Source: Mesorhizobium sp. (GTDB lineage: Bacteria; Pseudomonadota; Alphaproteobacteria; Rhizobiales; Rhizobiaceae). From it: 62,640 nt of DNA. Positions 46,868 through 55,829 of this stretch are shown here, piece after piece. The stretch covers positions 146,990 to 209,629 of the forward strand of contig SAQR01000006.1 in assembly GCA_004020365.1 (NCBI GenBank), read 5' to 3'. Below the pieces are notes generated by a model, which worked only from the letters and a program-made list of their open reading frames with translations, was not told where the DNA came from and did no database searches. Position 1 is the stretch's first letter. Each line of letters starts with the position of its first letter. Made by a program: the position numbers and the translations under genes.

Positions 46868-47644
46868 ATGAGCAAGGCCGCTGGAACGGCGCTGGTGACG
46901 GGCGGGAGCAAGCGGATCGGCAAGGCCATCGTCGAGGATCTTGCCGCGAACGGTTTTGCCGTCGCCATCCATTGCAACCGCTCGCGGGCCGAGGCGGAAG
47001 CATTGGCCGCGCGGATCAACGGCGATCATTTTGGCCAGGGTGGCCGTGCTGCGGTGGTCGCCGCCGACCTGACCGACATGGCCGCGGTCGAGAACCTGGT
47101 CGGCCGCGCCGAAGCCGCGCTCGGGCCTGTTACACTGCTGGTCAACAATGCCTCGCTGTTCGTGGACGATACGGTTCAGGATGTCGACTGGCTTGCCTGG
47201 GACGACCACTTCGCCATCCACGTGAAGGCACCTGCATTTTTGGCGCAACAATTCGCCCGCGCGCTGCCGGAAGGCGAGGAAGGGCTGATCGTCAATATGA
47301 TCGACCAGCGCGTCTGGCGCCCGACGCCACGCTATTTCTCCTATGCGCTGTCGAAATCGACATTGTGGGCGCAGACGCAGATGATAGCGCAGGCGCTGGC
47401 GCCCCGCATCCGCGTCAATGCCATCGGTCCCGGCCCGACGCTGAAGAGCGCGCGTCAGCAAGACAGCGACTTTGCCGCGCAGGTCGACGGCCTGATCCTG
47501 AAGCGCGGCCCGGAATTGCCTGAATTCGGCGCCACCATCCGCTATCTCTGGGGCGCAAGCTCGGTCACCGGCCAGATGATCGCGCTCGACGGCGGCCAGC
47601 ATCTTGCGTGGCAGACTCCGGATGTGACAGGCATTGTCGAATGA
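46868..47644 (+). CDS. SDR oxidoreductase, pteridine reductase/FolM-like
   Basis: The 258-residue SDR has the variant cofactor motif [11 protein letters not shown] and [11 protein letters not shown], which resemble pteridine/dihydromonapterin reductases where Arg selects NADPH. NNAS replaces the common NNAG motif, the catalytic pair is in YALSKSTL, and the terminal [12 protein letters not shown] is typical. The reduction of a pterin is inferred from these local similarities. Its stop overlaps the ATG of uvrC (ATGA), indicating coupling. Confidence 0.88.
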   Translation: MSKAAGTALVTGGSKRIGKAIVEDLAANGFAVAIHCNRSRAEAEALAARINGDHFGQGGRAAVVAADLTDMAAVENLVGRAEAALGPVTLLVNNASLFVDDTVQDVDWLAWDDHFAIHVKAPAFLAQQFARALPEGEEGLIVNMIDQRVWRPTPRYFSYALSKSTLWAQTQMIAQALAPRIRVNAIGPGPTLKSARQQDSDFAAQVDGLILKRGPELPEFGATIRYLWGASSVTGQMIALDGGQHLAWQTPDVTGIVE

Positions 47645-49728
47645 GTCCCATGGACCAGAAACACAAACGTGGCGGCGCCGCCGACGACCTGCCCCCCGAT
47701 GTCGACCTCGAGGACGAGGTGGCGGAGGAGGTCGTCGAAACGTCAGCTCCCGGTTCCGGCGGCGCTGATGTCGCCTTCACGGCCATCGATTGGACGCCGC
47801 ATGCCGGCGATGCCGACGGCATGGTTGGCGCCGAGGTCATCCAGACGCTGGTCAAACGGCTGCCCAACGCGCCAGGCGTCTACCGCATGATGAATGCCAC
47901 AGGCGACGTGCTCTATGTCGGCAAGGCACGCAGCCTGAAGAAGCGGGTGACCAACTACGCACAAGGCCGCTTCCACACCAGCCGCATCGGCCGAATGGTG
48001 CGCGAGACGGCGACGATGGAGTTCGTCGTCACCCGCACCGAGATCGAAGCGCTGCTGCTGGAAGCCAACCTGATCAAGCGCTTGCGGCCTCGATTCAATG
48101 TGCTGATGCGGGACGACAAGTCGTTCCCCTACATCCTTTTGACCGGCGATCATGTCTCGCCCGGCATCTACAAGCATCGTGGCGCGCGCTCGCGCAAGGG
48201 CGACTATTTCGGCCCCTTCGCCTCGGCCGGCGCCGTCGGCCGCACCATCAATTCGCTGCAGCGCGCCTTCCTGCTCAGGAGCTGCACGGACTCCTTCTAC
48301 GAGAACCGCACCCGGCCGTGCCTGCTGTTCCAGATCAAGCGCTGCGCCGGCCCCTGCACCGGCGAAATCTCGCATAGTGACTATGCCAGGCTGGTCGCCG
48401 AGGCGAAGGACTTCTTGTCCGGCCGCAGCCAGAAGGTGAAGACCGACATCTCCGCCGCCATGCAGCAGGCCGCGGAAAACCTCGATTTCGAGCGTGCCGC
48501 CATCTATCGCGACCGGCTGGCGGCGCTGTCGCATGTGCAGAGCCACCAGGGCATCAACCCGCAGACCGTCGACGAGGCCGATGTCTTCGCCATCCATCAG
48601 GAAGGCGGCCAGGTCTGCATCCAGGTGTTCTTCTTCCGCACCGGCCAGAACTGGGGCAACCGCGCCTATTTCCCCAAGGCCGATCCGGCGCTGGAGGCGG
48701 CCGAGGTGCTTGGTTCGTTCCTGGCGCAATTCTATGACGACAAGCCGACGCCGCGCTCCATCCTGTTGTCGCATGGCGTCGAGGACCAGGAACTGCTGGC
48801 TGAGGCGCTCTCCACCCGCGCGGGTCGCAAGGTGGCGATCTCGGTGCCGCAGCGCGGCGAGAAGAAGGACCTGACCGATAACGCCCTGCAGAATGCTCGT
48901 GAGGCGCTCGGCCGCCGGCTGGCCGAGACCTCGACGCAAGGGCGGTTGCTCGCCGGCTTCGCCGAGACTTTCGGCCTAAAAAAACCGCCGGTGCGCATCG
49001 AGGTCTACGACAACTCCCACATCATGGGCACCAACGCCGTCGGCGCCATGGTTGTCGCCGGGCCGGAAGGCTTCGTGAAGAACCAGTACCGGAAATTCAA
49101 TATCCGCTCGACCGAGATCACGCCGGGAGACGATTTCGGCATGATGCGCGAGGTGATGGAGCGGCGTTTTTCCCGGCTGCAGAAGGAACATGGCGAAGTG
49201 CCGCAGAGCGGACTGGCGGCGGACGACACCCTGGCCGAACAGGGTGACAGTATCGAGGATGCGGCCGGCTTCCCGGCCTGGCCAGACGTCATCCTCATCG
49301 ATGGCGGCCAGGGCCAGATGACGGCAGTGCGCAAGATCCTCGCTGATCTCGGCATCGAGGACCGTGTCCAGGCCATCGGCATCGCCAAGGGCCAGGACCG
49401 TGACGCCGGCCGCGAACGCTTCTTCGTCAGGGGCAAGCCACCGTTTTCGCTCCCCGTGCGCGACCCCGTTCTCTATTTCGTCCAGCGGCTGCGCGACGAG
49501 GTCCACCGCTTCGCCATCGGCTCGCACCGCGCCCGCCGCAAAAAAGAGATGCTCAAGAGCCCGCTCGACGAGATTAGCGGCATCGGACCCGGCCGCAAGC
49601 GCGCGCTGCTCATGCATTTCGGCACCGCCAAGGCGGTCAGCCGCGCCGCGATCGAGGACTTGGTCAAGGTCGACGGCATTTCCGAGCAGGTGGCGAAGCT
49701 GGTCTACAACCATTTTCACGAGAGCTGA
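47641..49728 (+). CDS. uvrC: UvrABC system protein C
   Basis: UvrC makes both incisions in nucleotide excision repair. The 695-residue protein has an acidic N-terminal extension of about 65 residues, the GIY-YIG nuclease ([20 protein letters not shown], about residues 80-160), a four-cysteine loop (CAGPCTGEI), the UVR domain ([17 protein letters not shown]), the RNase H-like second nuclease with IEVYDNSHI and [11 protein letters not shown], and C-terminal HhH motifs ([13 protein letters not shown]). ATG 47641 overlaps the previous stop; ATG 47650 is a possible alternative. Confidence 0.96.
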   Translation: MSPMDQKHKRGGAADDLPPDVDLEDEVAEEVVETSAPGSGGADVAFTAIDWTPHAGDADGMVGAEVIQTLVKRLPNAPGVYRMMNATGDVLYVGKARSLKKRVTNYAQGRFHTSRIGRMVRETATMEFVVTRTEIEALLLEANLIKRLRPRFNVLMRDDKSFPYILLTGDHVSPGIYKHRGARSRKGDYFGPFASAGAVGRTINSLQRAFLLRSCTDSFYENRTRPCLLFQIKRCAGPCTGEISHSDYARLVAEAKDFLSGRSQKVKTDISAAMQQAAENLDFERAAIYRDRLAALSHVQSHQGINPQTVDEADVFAIHQEGGQVCIQVFFFRTGQNWGNRAYFPKADPALEAAEVLGSFLAQFYDDKPTPRSILLSHGVEDQELLAEALSTRAGRKVAISVPQRGEKKDLTDNALQNAREALGRRLAETSTQGRLLAGFAETFGLKKPPVRIEVYDNSHIMGTNAVGAMVVAGPEGFVKNQYRKFNIRSTEITPGDDFGMMREVMERRFSRLQKEHGEVPQSGLAADDTLAEQGDSIEDAAGFPAWPDVILIDGGQGQMTAVRKILADLGIEDRVQAIGIAKGQDRDAGRERFFVRGKPPFSLPVRDPVLYFVQRLRDEVHRFAIGSHRARRKKEMLKSPLDEISGIGPGRKRALLMHFGTAKAVSRAAIEDLVKVDGISEQVAKLVYNHFHES

Positions 49729-49826
49729 TGGATTGCTATTTTCGGCTGGTCCATCGACTATCGCCTGTTGACCCCCCACATTCGCTTCTGATTTGAGTAG
49801 GCAGGCAGAAAGAGTTCCCAAAAAAT

Positions 49827-50423
49827 ATGGCCCAGCGCGCATTCAACCTGCCCAACATGCTCACCTACGTCCGCATCCTGGCGGTGCCGCTGGTTGTGCT
49901 GTGTTTTTTTCTCGAAGGCCATCTGAAGTCGAGCGACTTCGCCCGCTGGTCGGCGCTGATCATTTTCCTGCTCGCCTCGATCACCGATTATTTCGACGGC
50001 TATCTGGCGCGTGCCTGGCAGCAGACCTCGAATATCGGCAAGATGCTTGATCCGATCGCCGACAAGTTGCTGGTCGCCACGTGCCTGCTGCTGCTGGCGG
50101 CCGATACCGATAGGCATGCCGGCATCGCCGGCTGGTCGCTGTGGGCAGCGATCATCATCCTGTGCCGCGAAATCCTCGTCTCGGGCCTGCGCGAATATCT
50201 GGCGGCGCTGAAGGTTTCGGTGCCGGTGACGCAACTGGCGAAGTGGAAGACCACCATCCAGATGATCGCCATCGCCTTCCTGCTCGCCGGACCTGCCGGC
50301 GACAAGATCTTCCCGCTGACCACCCAGGTCGGGCTTGTGCTGTTGTGGATCGCCGCGCTGGTGACGCTTTACACCGGCTACGACTATTTCCGCGCCGGCC
50401 TCAAGCACATCATGGACGAGTAG
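49827..50423 (+). CDS. pgsA: CDP-diacylglycerol--glycerol-3-phosphate 3-phosphatidyltransferase
   Basis: PgsA makes phosphatidylglycerol phosphate, the precursor of phosphatidylglycerol and cardiolipin. The 198-residue membrane protein starts MAQRAFNLPNMLTYVRILAVP and carries the CDP-alcohol phosphotransferase motif DYFDGYLAR...GKMLDPIADK (aspartates at about 57, 78 and 82). Further helices and KWKTTIQM follow. It lies between uvrC and moaD on the plus strand, as in other Rhizobiales. Confidence 0.96.
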   Translation: MAQRAFNLPNMLTYVRILAVPLVVLCFFLEGHLKSSDFARWSALIIFLLASITDYFDGYLARAWQQTSNIGKMLDPIADKLLVATCLLLLAADTDRHAGIAGWSLWAAIIILCREILVSGLREYLAALKVSVPVTQLAKWKTTIQMIAIAFLLAGPAGDKIFPLTTQVGLVLLWIAALVTLYTGYDYFRAGLKHIMDE

Positions 50424-50424
50424 C

Positions 50425-50682
50425 ATGTCGACGAGGCTCATCTATTTCGCCTGGGTGCGCGAGCGGATCGGCAAGTCGCAAGAGGACGTCGAATTGCCCA
50501 CCGGCGTCGAGACGGTGGCCGACCTGCTGCGCTGGCTGAAATCGCGCGGCGAGGAGTACGAGCACGCGCTGCAATATCCTGACGTGATCCGCGTCGCCAT
50601 CGACCAGGAACATGTCGAGCACCGCGAGAAGATATCAGGCGCGCGCGAGATCGCGCTGTTCCCGCCGATGACGGGTGGCTGA
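50425..50682 (+). CDS. moaD: Molybdopterin synthase sulfur carrier subunit
   Basis: MoaD is the ubiquitin-like small subunit that delivers sulfur from its C-terminal thiocarboxylate to precursor Z. The 85-residue protein starts MSTRLIYFAWVRERIG and ends PPMTGG, with the required Gly-Gly. It begins 1 bp after the pgsA stop and is next to moaE. Confidence 0.96.
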   Translation: MSTRLIYFAWVRERIGKSQEDVELPTGVETVADLLRWLKSRGEEYEHALQYPDVIRVAIDQEHVEHREKISGAREIALFPPMTGG

Positions 50683-50683
50683 A

Positions 50684-51172
50684 ATGCCCGGCGCGGTGGT
50701 GCCGACGGTGCGCATCCAGGCGGAGGATTTCGATGTCGCCGCCGAGATCGACAAGATGACGCAAGGCCGCGCCGACATCGGTGCCGTGGTGACTTTCTCA
50801 GGTCTCTGCCGCGATGAAGCGGGCAGGCTCGCGGCACTCGAGCTCGAACATTATCCCGGCATGGCCGAGGCCGAGATCGGCCGCATCGCCGCCGAGGCGG
50901 TTCACCGCTGGCCGCTGCAGGGGCTCACCGCCATCCATCGCCACGGCAGGATCGCGCCCGGTCAGAACATCGTATTGGTGGTCGCTGCCTCCGCCCACCG
51001 CCAGGCGGCGTTCGAGGCGGCGAACTTCCTGATGGATTATTTGAAATCGCGCGCGCCGTTCTGGAAGAAGGAACACCACTCCGACGGCTCGCAAGGCGGC
51101 TGGGTCGACGCCAAGGAGGCCGACGACGAGGCCGCAAGCCGCTGGAAGCAGGCCGTGCCGAAACGAAATTGA
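50684..51172 (+). CDS. moaE: Molybdopterin synthase catalytic subunit
   Basis: MoaE inserts two sulfurs into cyclic pyranopterin monophosphate to make molybdopterin. The 162-residue protein shows GAVVTFSGLCRDE, LELEHYPGMAEAEI, HRHGRIAPGQ and the catalytic lysine region APFWKKEH. I chose ATG 50684, one base after the moaD stop; a GTG at 50675 would overlap moaD. It converges on the bufferin operon. Confidence 0.96.
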   Translation: MPGAVVPTVRIQAEDFDVAAEIDKMTQGRADIGAVVTFSGLCRDEAGRLAALELEHYPGMAEAEIGRIAAEAVHRWPLQGLTAIHRHGRIAPGQNIVLVVAASAHRQAAFEAANFLMDYLKSRAPFWKKEHHSDGSQGGWVDAKEADDEAASRWKQAVPKRN

Positions 51173-51182
51173 TGCTTCGCGT

Positions 51183-51198
51183 CACCGCTAGCGCGGTG
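51183..51198. terminator. Short hairpin between convergent moaE and doxX-like gene
   Basis: CACCGC and GCGGTG pair around TAGC, 11 bp after the moaE stop. There is no T run, so termination is uncertain. Confidence 0.4.
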
Positions 51199-51218
51199 GA
51201 AACCGATCAGCCCCCCGA

Positions 51219-51716
51219 TCAGCCCTTGTCAGTGCCGATCCAGTGATCGAGCGCAATCCGGCCGGGTCCCCACGCCATGATGCCGAGCGCCATCGCCGCC
51301 CAGGTGATGTGCAGCGGCCAGCCGTCCGGTACGGTGAGCTGTATGACCAGCGTCATCACCAGCAGGCCGAATGCCGCCAGTCGTGTCGCCAGGCCGAGAA
51401 CGAGGAGAATTGGCAGTAGGATTTCCGCCGACCCTGAGGCGAACGCCACCAGCCCAGGCGCAGGAAAATCGTAAGGGCCGCCGGGCAGATGCAGCTTGAG
51501 TTCCGAGCTGAAAAGCAGCACGGCCACCTCGTTCAACTGAAGAAAACCGTCCCATTTGTTGATGCCGGACCGCCAGAACGGGACGGCGAGCGCGCAGCGC
51601 AGGACAAGCTGCGTCAGCGACGGTGTGGCACTTGTGCGAAGGGCGGCATTCACCCTCTCGACGAGGGCGGCAATCCCTCGCGGCTCGGTGCTGGCGTTCT
51701 GCCCATGGTTCGTCAT
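51219..51716 (-). CDS. DoxX family membrane protein of the bufferin operon
   Basis: The 165-residue protein has an N-terminal soluble part of about 35 residues and four membrane helices with the DoxX features LRCALAVPFWRSGINKW, FSSELKLHLPG, ASGSAEILLPILLVLGLATRLAA and the terminal MAWGPGRIALDHW. DoxX proteins often accompany DUF692-DUF2063 genes, where a redox or membrane-coupling role has been suggested. Its start overlaps the upstream stop by 4 bp (ATGA), showing it belongs to the same operon. Confidence 0.93.
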   Translation of the reverse strand: MTNHGQNASTEPRGIAALVERVNAALRTSATPSLTQLVLRCALAVPFWRSGINKWDGFLQLNEVAVLLFSSELKLHLPGGPYDFPAPGLVAFASGSAEILLPILLVLGLATRLAAFGLLVMTLVIQLTVPDGWPLHITWAAMALGIMAWGPGRIALDHWIGTDKG

Positions 51717-52519
51717 GGTGATCCTCGCTGGTGTGCCGCGGTGAAGGCGCCTGCTTGCAGCAGGCCGGCAATGTTGGCGGCAAGGTCGAATTCGGCACGC
51801 TCCGCAAATGCTGCCGCGGCCGCTGCGCCGAGCGGCTCGCCCGCCATGAGACGATCCAGAAAAACCGCGCCGCCGGGCGGCAGGTGGCGAACAAAGACTT
51901 CGAGGCCGGGTCGCGTGATCAGCGCATCTTCAGGGCCGCTCGGGTCGATCCGCCCGACAGGACCGTCGCTCCGGTTTGCCGCGAAGATCGTCACGACCGG
52001 ATAGCGCGAACGCATGGCGTGCGTTGCCGGGTGCGGTACGAGCACGGTATCGGCCAGTTGTTCGGGCGGGATCGAGGCCAGTGCTGCGGAAGCCAGTGGT
52101 TCCGCGTCGGCGGCATGATAGGCGTCGAGCCAGGCCCGCTCCAAGCGCGCCACGTCAGCCAGCCATGGCATCGGCCGCGCATAGTCGTAGCGCTCGATGA
52201 AGTCGGGAAAGTCGCGGCCGTATTCGAACAGAAGCGGCGAAGTGGGTGGCGTTTCGCGGACATGGAAGCGCGCCATCGCCCGAAAGAAGTCCGGGCCGGT
52301 GATGCGCAGCGTCGCTGGAAAGCTGGCGGCCAGCGCATCGATCAGGCTGACCGTGACGTTGTTGCGGTAGACGGCGTAACGTTTGACCGCTTCCTTCCCG
52401 TTCGGCCCTGAGACAGCGTCAGGCGGGGCACGGTCAGGATCGAGCAAACTGGCGGTGAATGCCTCGGCATAGTCGAACCGGTGGCTAAGATCGCCCGACT
52501 GGAGCTCATCCTGCGGCAT
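51713..52519 (-). CDS. DUF2063 (HvfC/BufC-type) putative DNA-binding-domain protein, bufferin maturation partner
   Basis: The 268-residue protein has the DUF2063 domain at residues about 15-110 (RFDYAEAFTASLLDPDRAPP, YRNNVTVSLIDALAASFPA, DFFRAMARFHVRETPPTSP), followed by a domain that includes WLADVARLERAWLDAYHA. Members pair with MNIO enzymes and are thought to recruit the precursor peptide. The domain name is historical; DNA binding is not expected here. It overlaps the MNIO gene by 14 bp and doxX by 4 bp. Confidence 0.93.
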   Translation of the reverse strand: MPQDELQSGDLSHRFDYAEAFTASLLDPDRAPPDAVSGPNGKEAVKRYAVYRNNVTVSLIDALAASFPATLRITGPDFFRAMARFHVRETPPTSPLLFEYGRDFPDFIERYDYARPMPWLADVARLERAWLDAYHAADAEPLASAALASIPPEQLADTVLVPHPATHAMRSRYPVVTIFAANRSDGPVGRIDPSGPEDALITRPGLEVFVRHLPPGGAVFLDRLMAGEPLGAAAAAAFAERAEFDLAANIAGLLQAGAFTAAHQRGSP

Positions 52520-53435
52520 GGGCTTTTCCGAACAAATGGTGACAGTCGGCGTGATGGTCGAGGATCGCTTGGGCCGCGGCGGCCTCCGCCTTGAGCACGG
52601 GCCACTCGGGAATGTTGCTGTCCCATTCGATCAGCGTCGGCAGCGGTCCGCATCGGCCGATGACGATATCGAAAAGCTTCCAGACCGGGTCGGCGACCGG
52701 ACCGTCATGGCTGTCGATGAGCAGCAGGTCGCCCTCGTCATCCTCCTGCTCGGCATGCCCGGCCAAGTGGATTTCGCCGACATCCGCGAGCGGGAAATCC
52801 GCGAGGTAGGAAAGCGCTGAATAGCCGTGATTGGTGGCCGAAACGAAGACATTGTTGACGTCGAGTAGCAGGCCGCAACCGGTGCGCTGCACCAGCGCGC
52901 CGATGAAATCCGTCTCGCTCATCGTCGATTCCGCGAAAAGGACGTAGGTCGAGGGGTTCTCGAGCAGGATCGGGCGGCCGATCGTCTCCTGCATTTCATC
53001 GATGTGATCCGCCACGCGCGAAACCGTTGCCGGCGTATAGGGCAGGGGAAGCAGGTCGTTGTAATAGGTGGTGTCGTGGGTCGACCAGGCGAGATGCTCG
53101 GAAACGAGCGCCGGCTCATAGCGGTCGACGAGCGCCTTGAAACGGCCGAGATGCACTTTGTCGAGCGGCCGCGGTCCGCCGATCGACATGCACACCCCGT
53201 GCAGCGAAACGGGATAGTCGCGGCGAATCCTGGCCAGCGCATCGTGCGGCGGGCCGCCGGCGCCCATGTAGTTTTCGGCGTGGACCTCGAAGAAGCCGTC
53301 CCTTGGGCCGTCACCGAGGATCGCGTGTAGATGCTCGTGCTTGAAACTGGTGCCGGCAAGGCCGGCGATCGGGTGCGCCGGAAAGCGCGAGGTTTTCGAT
53401 ATGCGGGATGCCGGGGCCAGTCCGTTCATCTTCAT
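52506..53435 (-). CDS. MNIO (DUF692) multinuclear iron oxidative enzyme, BufB-like
   Basis: The 309-residue protein is a DUF692 TIM-barrel enzyme that modifies cysteines of RiPP precursors using bound iron. Likely metal and active-site residues can be followed: Glu50 and Glu54 in FFEVHAENYMG, His79 in SLHGVC, His114 in SEHLAW, Glu159-Asn160 in LLENPST, Asp192 and Asn194 in LLDVNNVFVSA, His223 and His227 in EIHLAGH, His243 in IDSHDG, and the terminal IEWDSNIP. By analogy with characterised bufferin systems it should convert cysteines of the DUF2282 precursor to thiooxazole-type heterocycles. It starts 27 bp after the precursor gene. Confidence 0.95.
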   Translation of the reverse strand: MKMNGLAPASRISKTSRFPAHPIAGLAGTSFKHEHLHAILGDGPRDGFFEVHAENYMGAGGPPHDALARIRRDYPVSLHGVCMSIGGPRPLDKVHLGRFKALVDRYEPALVSEHLAWSTHDTTYYNDLLPLPYTPATVSRVADHIDEMQETIGRPILLENPSTYVLFAESTMSETDFIGALVQRTGCGLLLDVNNVFVSATNHGYSALSYLADFPLADVGEIHLAGHAEQEDDEGDLLLIDSHDGPVADPVWKLFDIVIGRCGPLPTLIEWDSNIPEWPVLKAEAAAAQAILDHHADCHHLFGKAHAAG

Positions 53436-53462
53436 CTCCGCTTTCCGGGCAGCTTGCGTTGC

Positions 53463-53786
53463 TTAGGACGGGATGTCGCGGGTCAGTTCCGTGGGCGAGC
53501 CCTTGCGGTCGCCGGGCAGGTCCATCGTTGTGCAGGTGCCGCCGTCGACAAATTTCCAGGCGTTGCCCTGATAATCGACAGTCGAGGTCCCTTGGCAGGT
53601 AGTGCCGGGTCCTGCCTTGCAGTCGTTCTGCCCCTTCAGGGCGACACCAAAGCACTTCTCCTTGCCGGCATCCATCGCCGCCTTGACCTCTGCCTCGGAC
53701 AGCGGCGCGGCCGCCGCAAAAGAGGCAAGAGCCGTGGCAACGGCGCCGGCCAGAAAGGCCGCACTCACGGTTGATCTTGTCGACAT
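53463..53786 (-). CDS. DUF2282 family precursor peptide, BufA1-like bufferin
   Basis: The 107-residue product has a signal peptide (cleavage after about residue 27) and a mature part with four cysteines at 45, 56, 64 and 85, in the motifs [20 protein letters not shown] and GGTCTTM, followed by DYQGNAW between the third and fourth. This pattern is that of DUF2282 bufferins, periplasmic peptides that, after MNIO-catalysed modification, bind copper and protect cells. The ATG at 53786 is preceded by GGAGGTAAAATC. The tail TELTRDIPS is polar. It is the first gene of the operon under a GTAACG/CGAA promoter. Confidence 0.94.
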   Translation of the reverse strand: MSTRSTVSAAFLAGAVATALASFAAAAPLSEAEVKAAMDAGKEKCFGVALKGQNDCKAGPGTTCQGTSTVDYQGNAWKFVDGGTCTTMDLPGDRKGSPTELTRDIPS

Positions 53787-53843
53787 GATTTTACCTCCGA
53801 TTGGGTTGTTGCGCGCGCCGTTCCTCAAGCGCGCATTGGTCAG

Positions 53844-53869
53844 TTCGGTCCGGAGGCTCGCTGCGTTAC
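53844..53869 (-). promoter_or_regulatory. Putative ECF sigma factor (SigF-type) promoter
   Basis: On the minus strand GTAACG, 16 bases, then CGAA lie 57 bp before the precursor start. This has the spacing and near-consensus of the GTAACC-N16-CGAA promoters that I recall for Caulobacter SigF, which controls heavy-metal-responsive genes. No sigF gene is in the window. Confidence 0.55.
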
Positions 53870-54033
53870 ATCTTTTTGGAACACGACTTCGTGATCACCT
53901 GGGCTGGCCCGCCAGTCGGCTCGCTGACCATCAGGGGAGAGATGGTAACGTCGAGCCAGAGGCCGGCAGCGGCCCTGCTCTGTTCGGTCAGTTGCCGGCC
54001 TTCGGCGTCCGGTGCAGGATTGCCGCAACGAAA

Positions 54034-54058
54034 AAAGGCCAGCATTGCGCCGGCCTTT
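54034..54058 (-). terminator. Rho-independent terminator of ndk
   Basis: AAAGGCC.GC pairs with GC.GGCCTTT with one mismatch, and on the minus strand a T run (TTTTTT) follows. It is 31 bp beyond the ndk stop. Confidence 0.8.
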
Positions 54059-54088
54059 TGCATGTGACGTGGTGATGGACTTATCGGC

Positions 54089-54511
54089 TCAGCCGACGAT
54101 CTCGGTGTCCGAGAACCAGTATTTGATCTCCTGCGCGGCGGTCTCGGGCGCGTCGGAGCCGTGCACCGAATTCTCGCCGATCGACAGCGCGTGTAGCTTG
54201 CGGATGGTGCCTTCGGCGGCGTTGGCCGGGTTGGTGGCACCCATCACGTCGCGATTCTTGGCAATGGCGTTCTCGCCTTCCAGCACCTGCACGACCGTTG
54301 GGCCCGACGACATCGACTCGACCAGTTCGCCGAAGAACGGACGATCCTTGTGGACGGCGTAAAAACCTTCCGCCTCGCGGCGGCTCATCCACACCCGGCG
54401 CGAGGCGACGACGCGCAGGCCGGCTTCTTCAAGTATTTGGGTGATGGCGCCGGTGAGATTGCGCCGGGTTGCGTCCGGCTTGATCATGGAAAAGGTGCGT
54501 TCGAGCGCCAT
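54089..54511 (-). CDS. ndk: Nucleoside diphosphate kinase
   Basis: Ndk equalises nucleoside triphosphate pools by phosphate transfer through a phosphohistidine. The 140-residue protein starts [14 protein letters not shown], has [15 protein letters not shown], and the active-site histidine in [12 protein letters not shown] (about residue 117). The longer frame upstream is not conserved, so ATG 54511 was chosen. It is a single-gene unit with its own terminator. Confidence 0.97.
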   Translation of the reverse strand: MALERTFSMIKPDATRRNLTGAITQILEEAGLRVVASRRVWMSRREAEGFYAVHKDRPFFGELVESMSSGPTVVQVLEGENAIAKNRDVMGATNPANAAEGTIRKLHALSIGENSVHGSDAPETAAQEIKYWFSDTEIVG

Positions 54512-54589
54512 GGGGTCGTCCTTGTGATGGAGAGTGGAATTCACGGTGGCGGGCTCTATACAAGCCGCCCGCCGGCTTGCCAAGGGCCT

Positions 54590-54690
54590 GGCGCTAATGC
54601 ATGTCGCGCAAAAGCGCGCAGCGGTTTTGCGATAACGACATCCATAAAAACAAGAACTTAAGCGCGTAGCCGAAATGCTTTAGCCGCCGC
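54590..54690. repeat. RIME-like palindromic element upstream of ndk
   Basis: ATGCATGTCGCGCAAAAG, CGGTTTTGCGATAACGACAT and AAACAAGAACTTAAGCGCG lie in order, matching in reverse the common rhizobial intergenic element with a GCGCAAAA/TTTTGCG stem. It fills the gap between ndk and the DUF1905 gene. Confidence 0.75.
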
Positions 54691-54722
54691 ATAGCGTGTC
54701 CCCTCAGCCAAAACCAATGTTG

Positions 54723-55019
54723 TCATAACTTCATCTCGATCGTCAGCTTGGCCGTGTCGCCAGCCCGAAGGCCTTCGCGGACCCGCACCGCCGTCTTGAT
54801 CGGCAACAGCAGGCTGCCGGATTTCTTGTCGGGAAACAGCGATGTTCGCCATCTGGTCTGGCCGATGACGGCCTCCACGCCAAGCGAGCCCCAGGGCCGT
54901 GCCATCCCCGCCATTGCCGTCTTGATCCGTGTCCCAAGCTCCGGCGGCAGCGTCACGAAATGCCAGCCGCCCTTGCCTGGATATACCCAGATCTCGGCCT
55001 GCACGTCGTAGCGAAACAT
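54723..55019 (-). CDS. DUF1905 domain protein
   Basis: The 98-residue protein matches the DUF1905 beta-rich fold, with VQAEIWVYPGKGGWHFVTLP, WGSLGVEAVIGQTRWRTSLFPD, and SGSLLLPIKTAVRVREGLRAGD. The function is unknown; members occur alone or fused to YdeI-type domains. It is downstream of bluB on the same strand, with a 24-bp direct repeat between them. Confidence 0.9.
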   Translation of the reverse strand: MFRYDVQAEIWVYPGKGGWHFVTLPPELGTRIKTAMAGMARPWGSLGVEAVIGQTRWRTSLFPDKKSGSLLLPIKTAVRVREGLRAGDTAKLTIEMKL

Positions 55020-55110
55020 TTTTGCCCTTCCTCAGATCAAGGCTGTCACCGATGGCTTCGCCATAGGGCCTTGTTGGCAACGCCAGCGATCGGCGAAACA
55101 TCCATGATAT

Positions 55111-55150
55111 CCATTCTTCCCTGCAAGGGAGGAGCCATTCTTCCCTGCAA
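55111..55150. repeat. Direct repeat, two 16-bp copies 24 bp apart
   Basis: CCATTCTTCCCTGCAA occurs at 55111-55126 and 55135-55150 in the gap between bluB and the DUF1905 gene. It is too short to assign a role. Confidence 0.7.
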
Positions 55151-55175
55151 AGAGGCTGGCAGCGTCGCCGTTGCA

Positions 55176-55811
55176 CTACCGCCTTGTCACCATAGAAGCG
55201 CGCCGGACTTCCCAGCCTTCTCGCTCCAGTTCCGGCACGCTGTGGTTCTCGCAGGGGTAGCCGGCGCAGAAGTAACCGATCAGCGTCCACTCCGGCGGCA
55301 CGTCCAGGATCGTCGCCATGTCGGCCGGGTCGAGGATCGAGACCCAGCCAATGCCTATTCCTTCCGCGCGCGCCGCCAGCCAAAAAGTGTGGATCGCCAT
55401 TACCGCCGAATATTCGATGGTCGCCGGCATGGTCAGGCGGCCGAGCCCATGTCCCTGTTCCGTCCCGCGGTCGGCAAAGACCGCGAATTGACAAGGCGCT
55501 TCGTTCAAGCCGGCAAGCTTCAGGCGCGCATAGAGCGCGGCGCGCTCACCCGAGAACGATGCGAGCGCCTCCGCATTGCAGCGCTCGAAGCAGGCCCTGA
55601 CGGCGGCGCGGCATTCCGCACTCTCGACAATGACAAAACGCCAGGGCTGGCTCAGTCCGACCGAGGGCGCAATGCTGGCGAGTTCAAGCAGCCGTTCCAG
55701 CGCGCCTTCGGGGAGCGGCGTCGGCTTGAAACGCCTGACATCCCGCCGCCACAGGAAGAGGTTGACCAGATCGGCGCGAAAATCGTCCGGAAATTCCGGG
55801 TCTGACGTCAT
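55176..55811 (-). CDS. bluB: 5,6-dimethylbenzimidazole synthase
   Basis: BluB destroys reduced FMN with oxygen to make 5,6-dimethylbenzimidazole, the lower ligand of cobalamin. The 211-residue protein has the nitroreductase fold with FLWRRDVRRFKPTPLP (flavin phosphate arginines), LASIAPSVGLSQPWRFV, and GIGWVSILDP. These motifs separate it from ordinary nitroreductases. No cobalamin riboswitch was seen upstream; instead there is a short-unit repeat. Confidence 0.94.
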   Translation of the reverse strand: MTSDPEFPDDFRADLVNLFLWRRDVRRFKPTPLPEGALERLLELASIAPSVGLSQPWRFVIVESAECRAAVRACFERCNAEALASFSGERAALYARLKLAGLNEAPCQFAVFADRGTEQGHGLGRLTMPATIEYSAVMAIHTFWLAARAEGIGIGWVSILDPADMATILDVPPEWTLIGYFCAGYPCENHSVPELEREGWEVRRASMVTRR

Positions 55812-55829
55812 GGTGTGCTGCCTTTGCTA

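Larger units (their letters stand above)
53787..54088. other. Region upstream of the bufferin operon
   Basis: This 302-bp stretch contains the ECF-like promoter of the operon, and next to ndk the terminator of ndk. I see no gene; the frames across it are short and lack ribosome binding sites. Confidence 0.6.
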
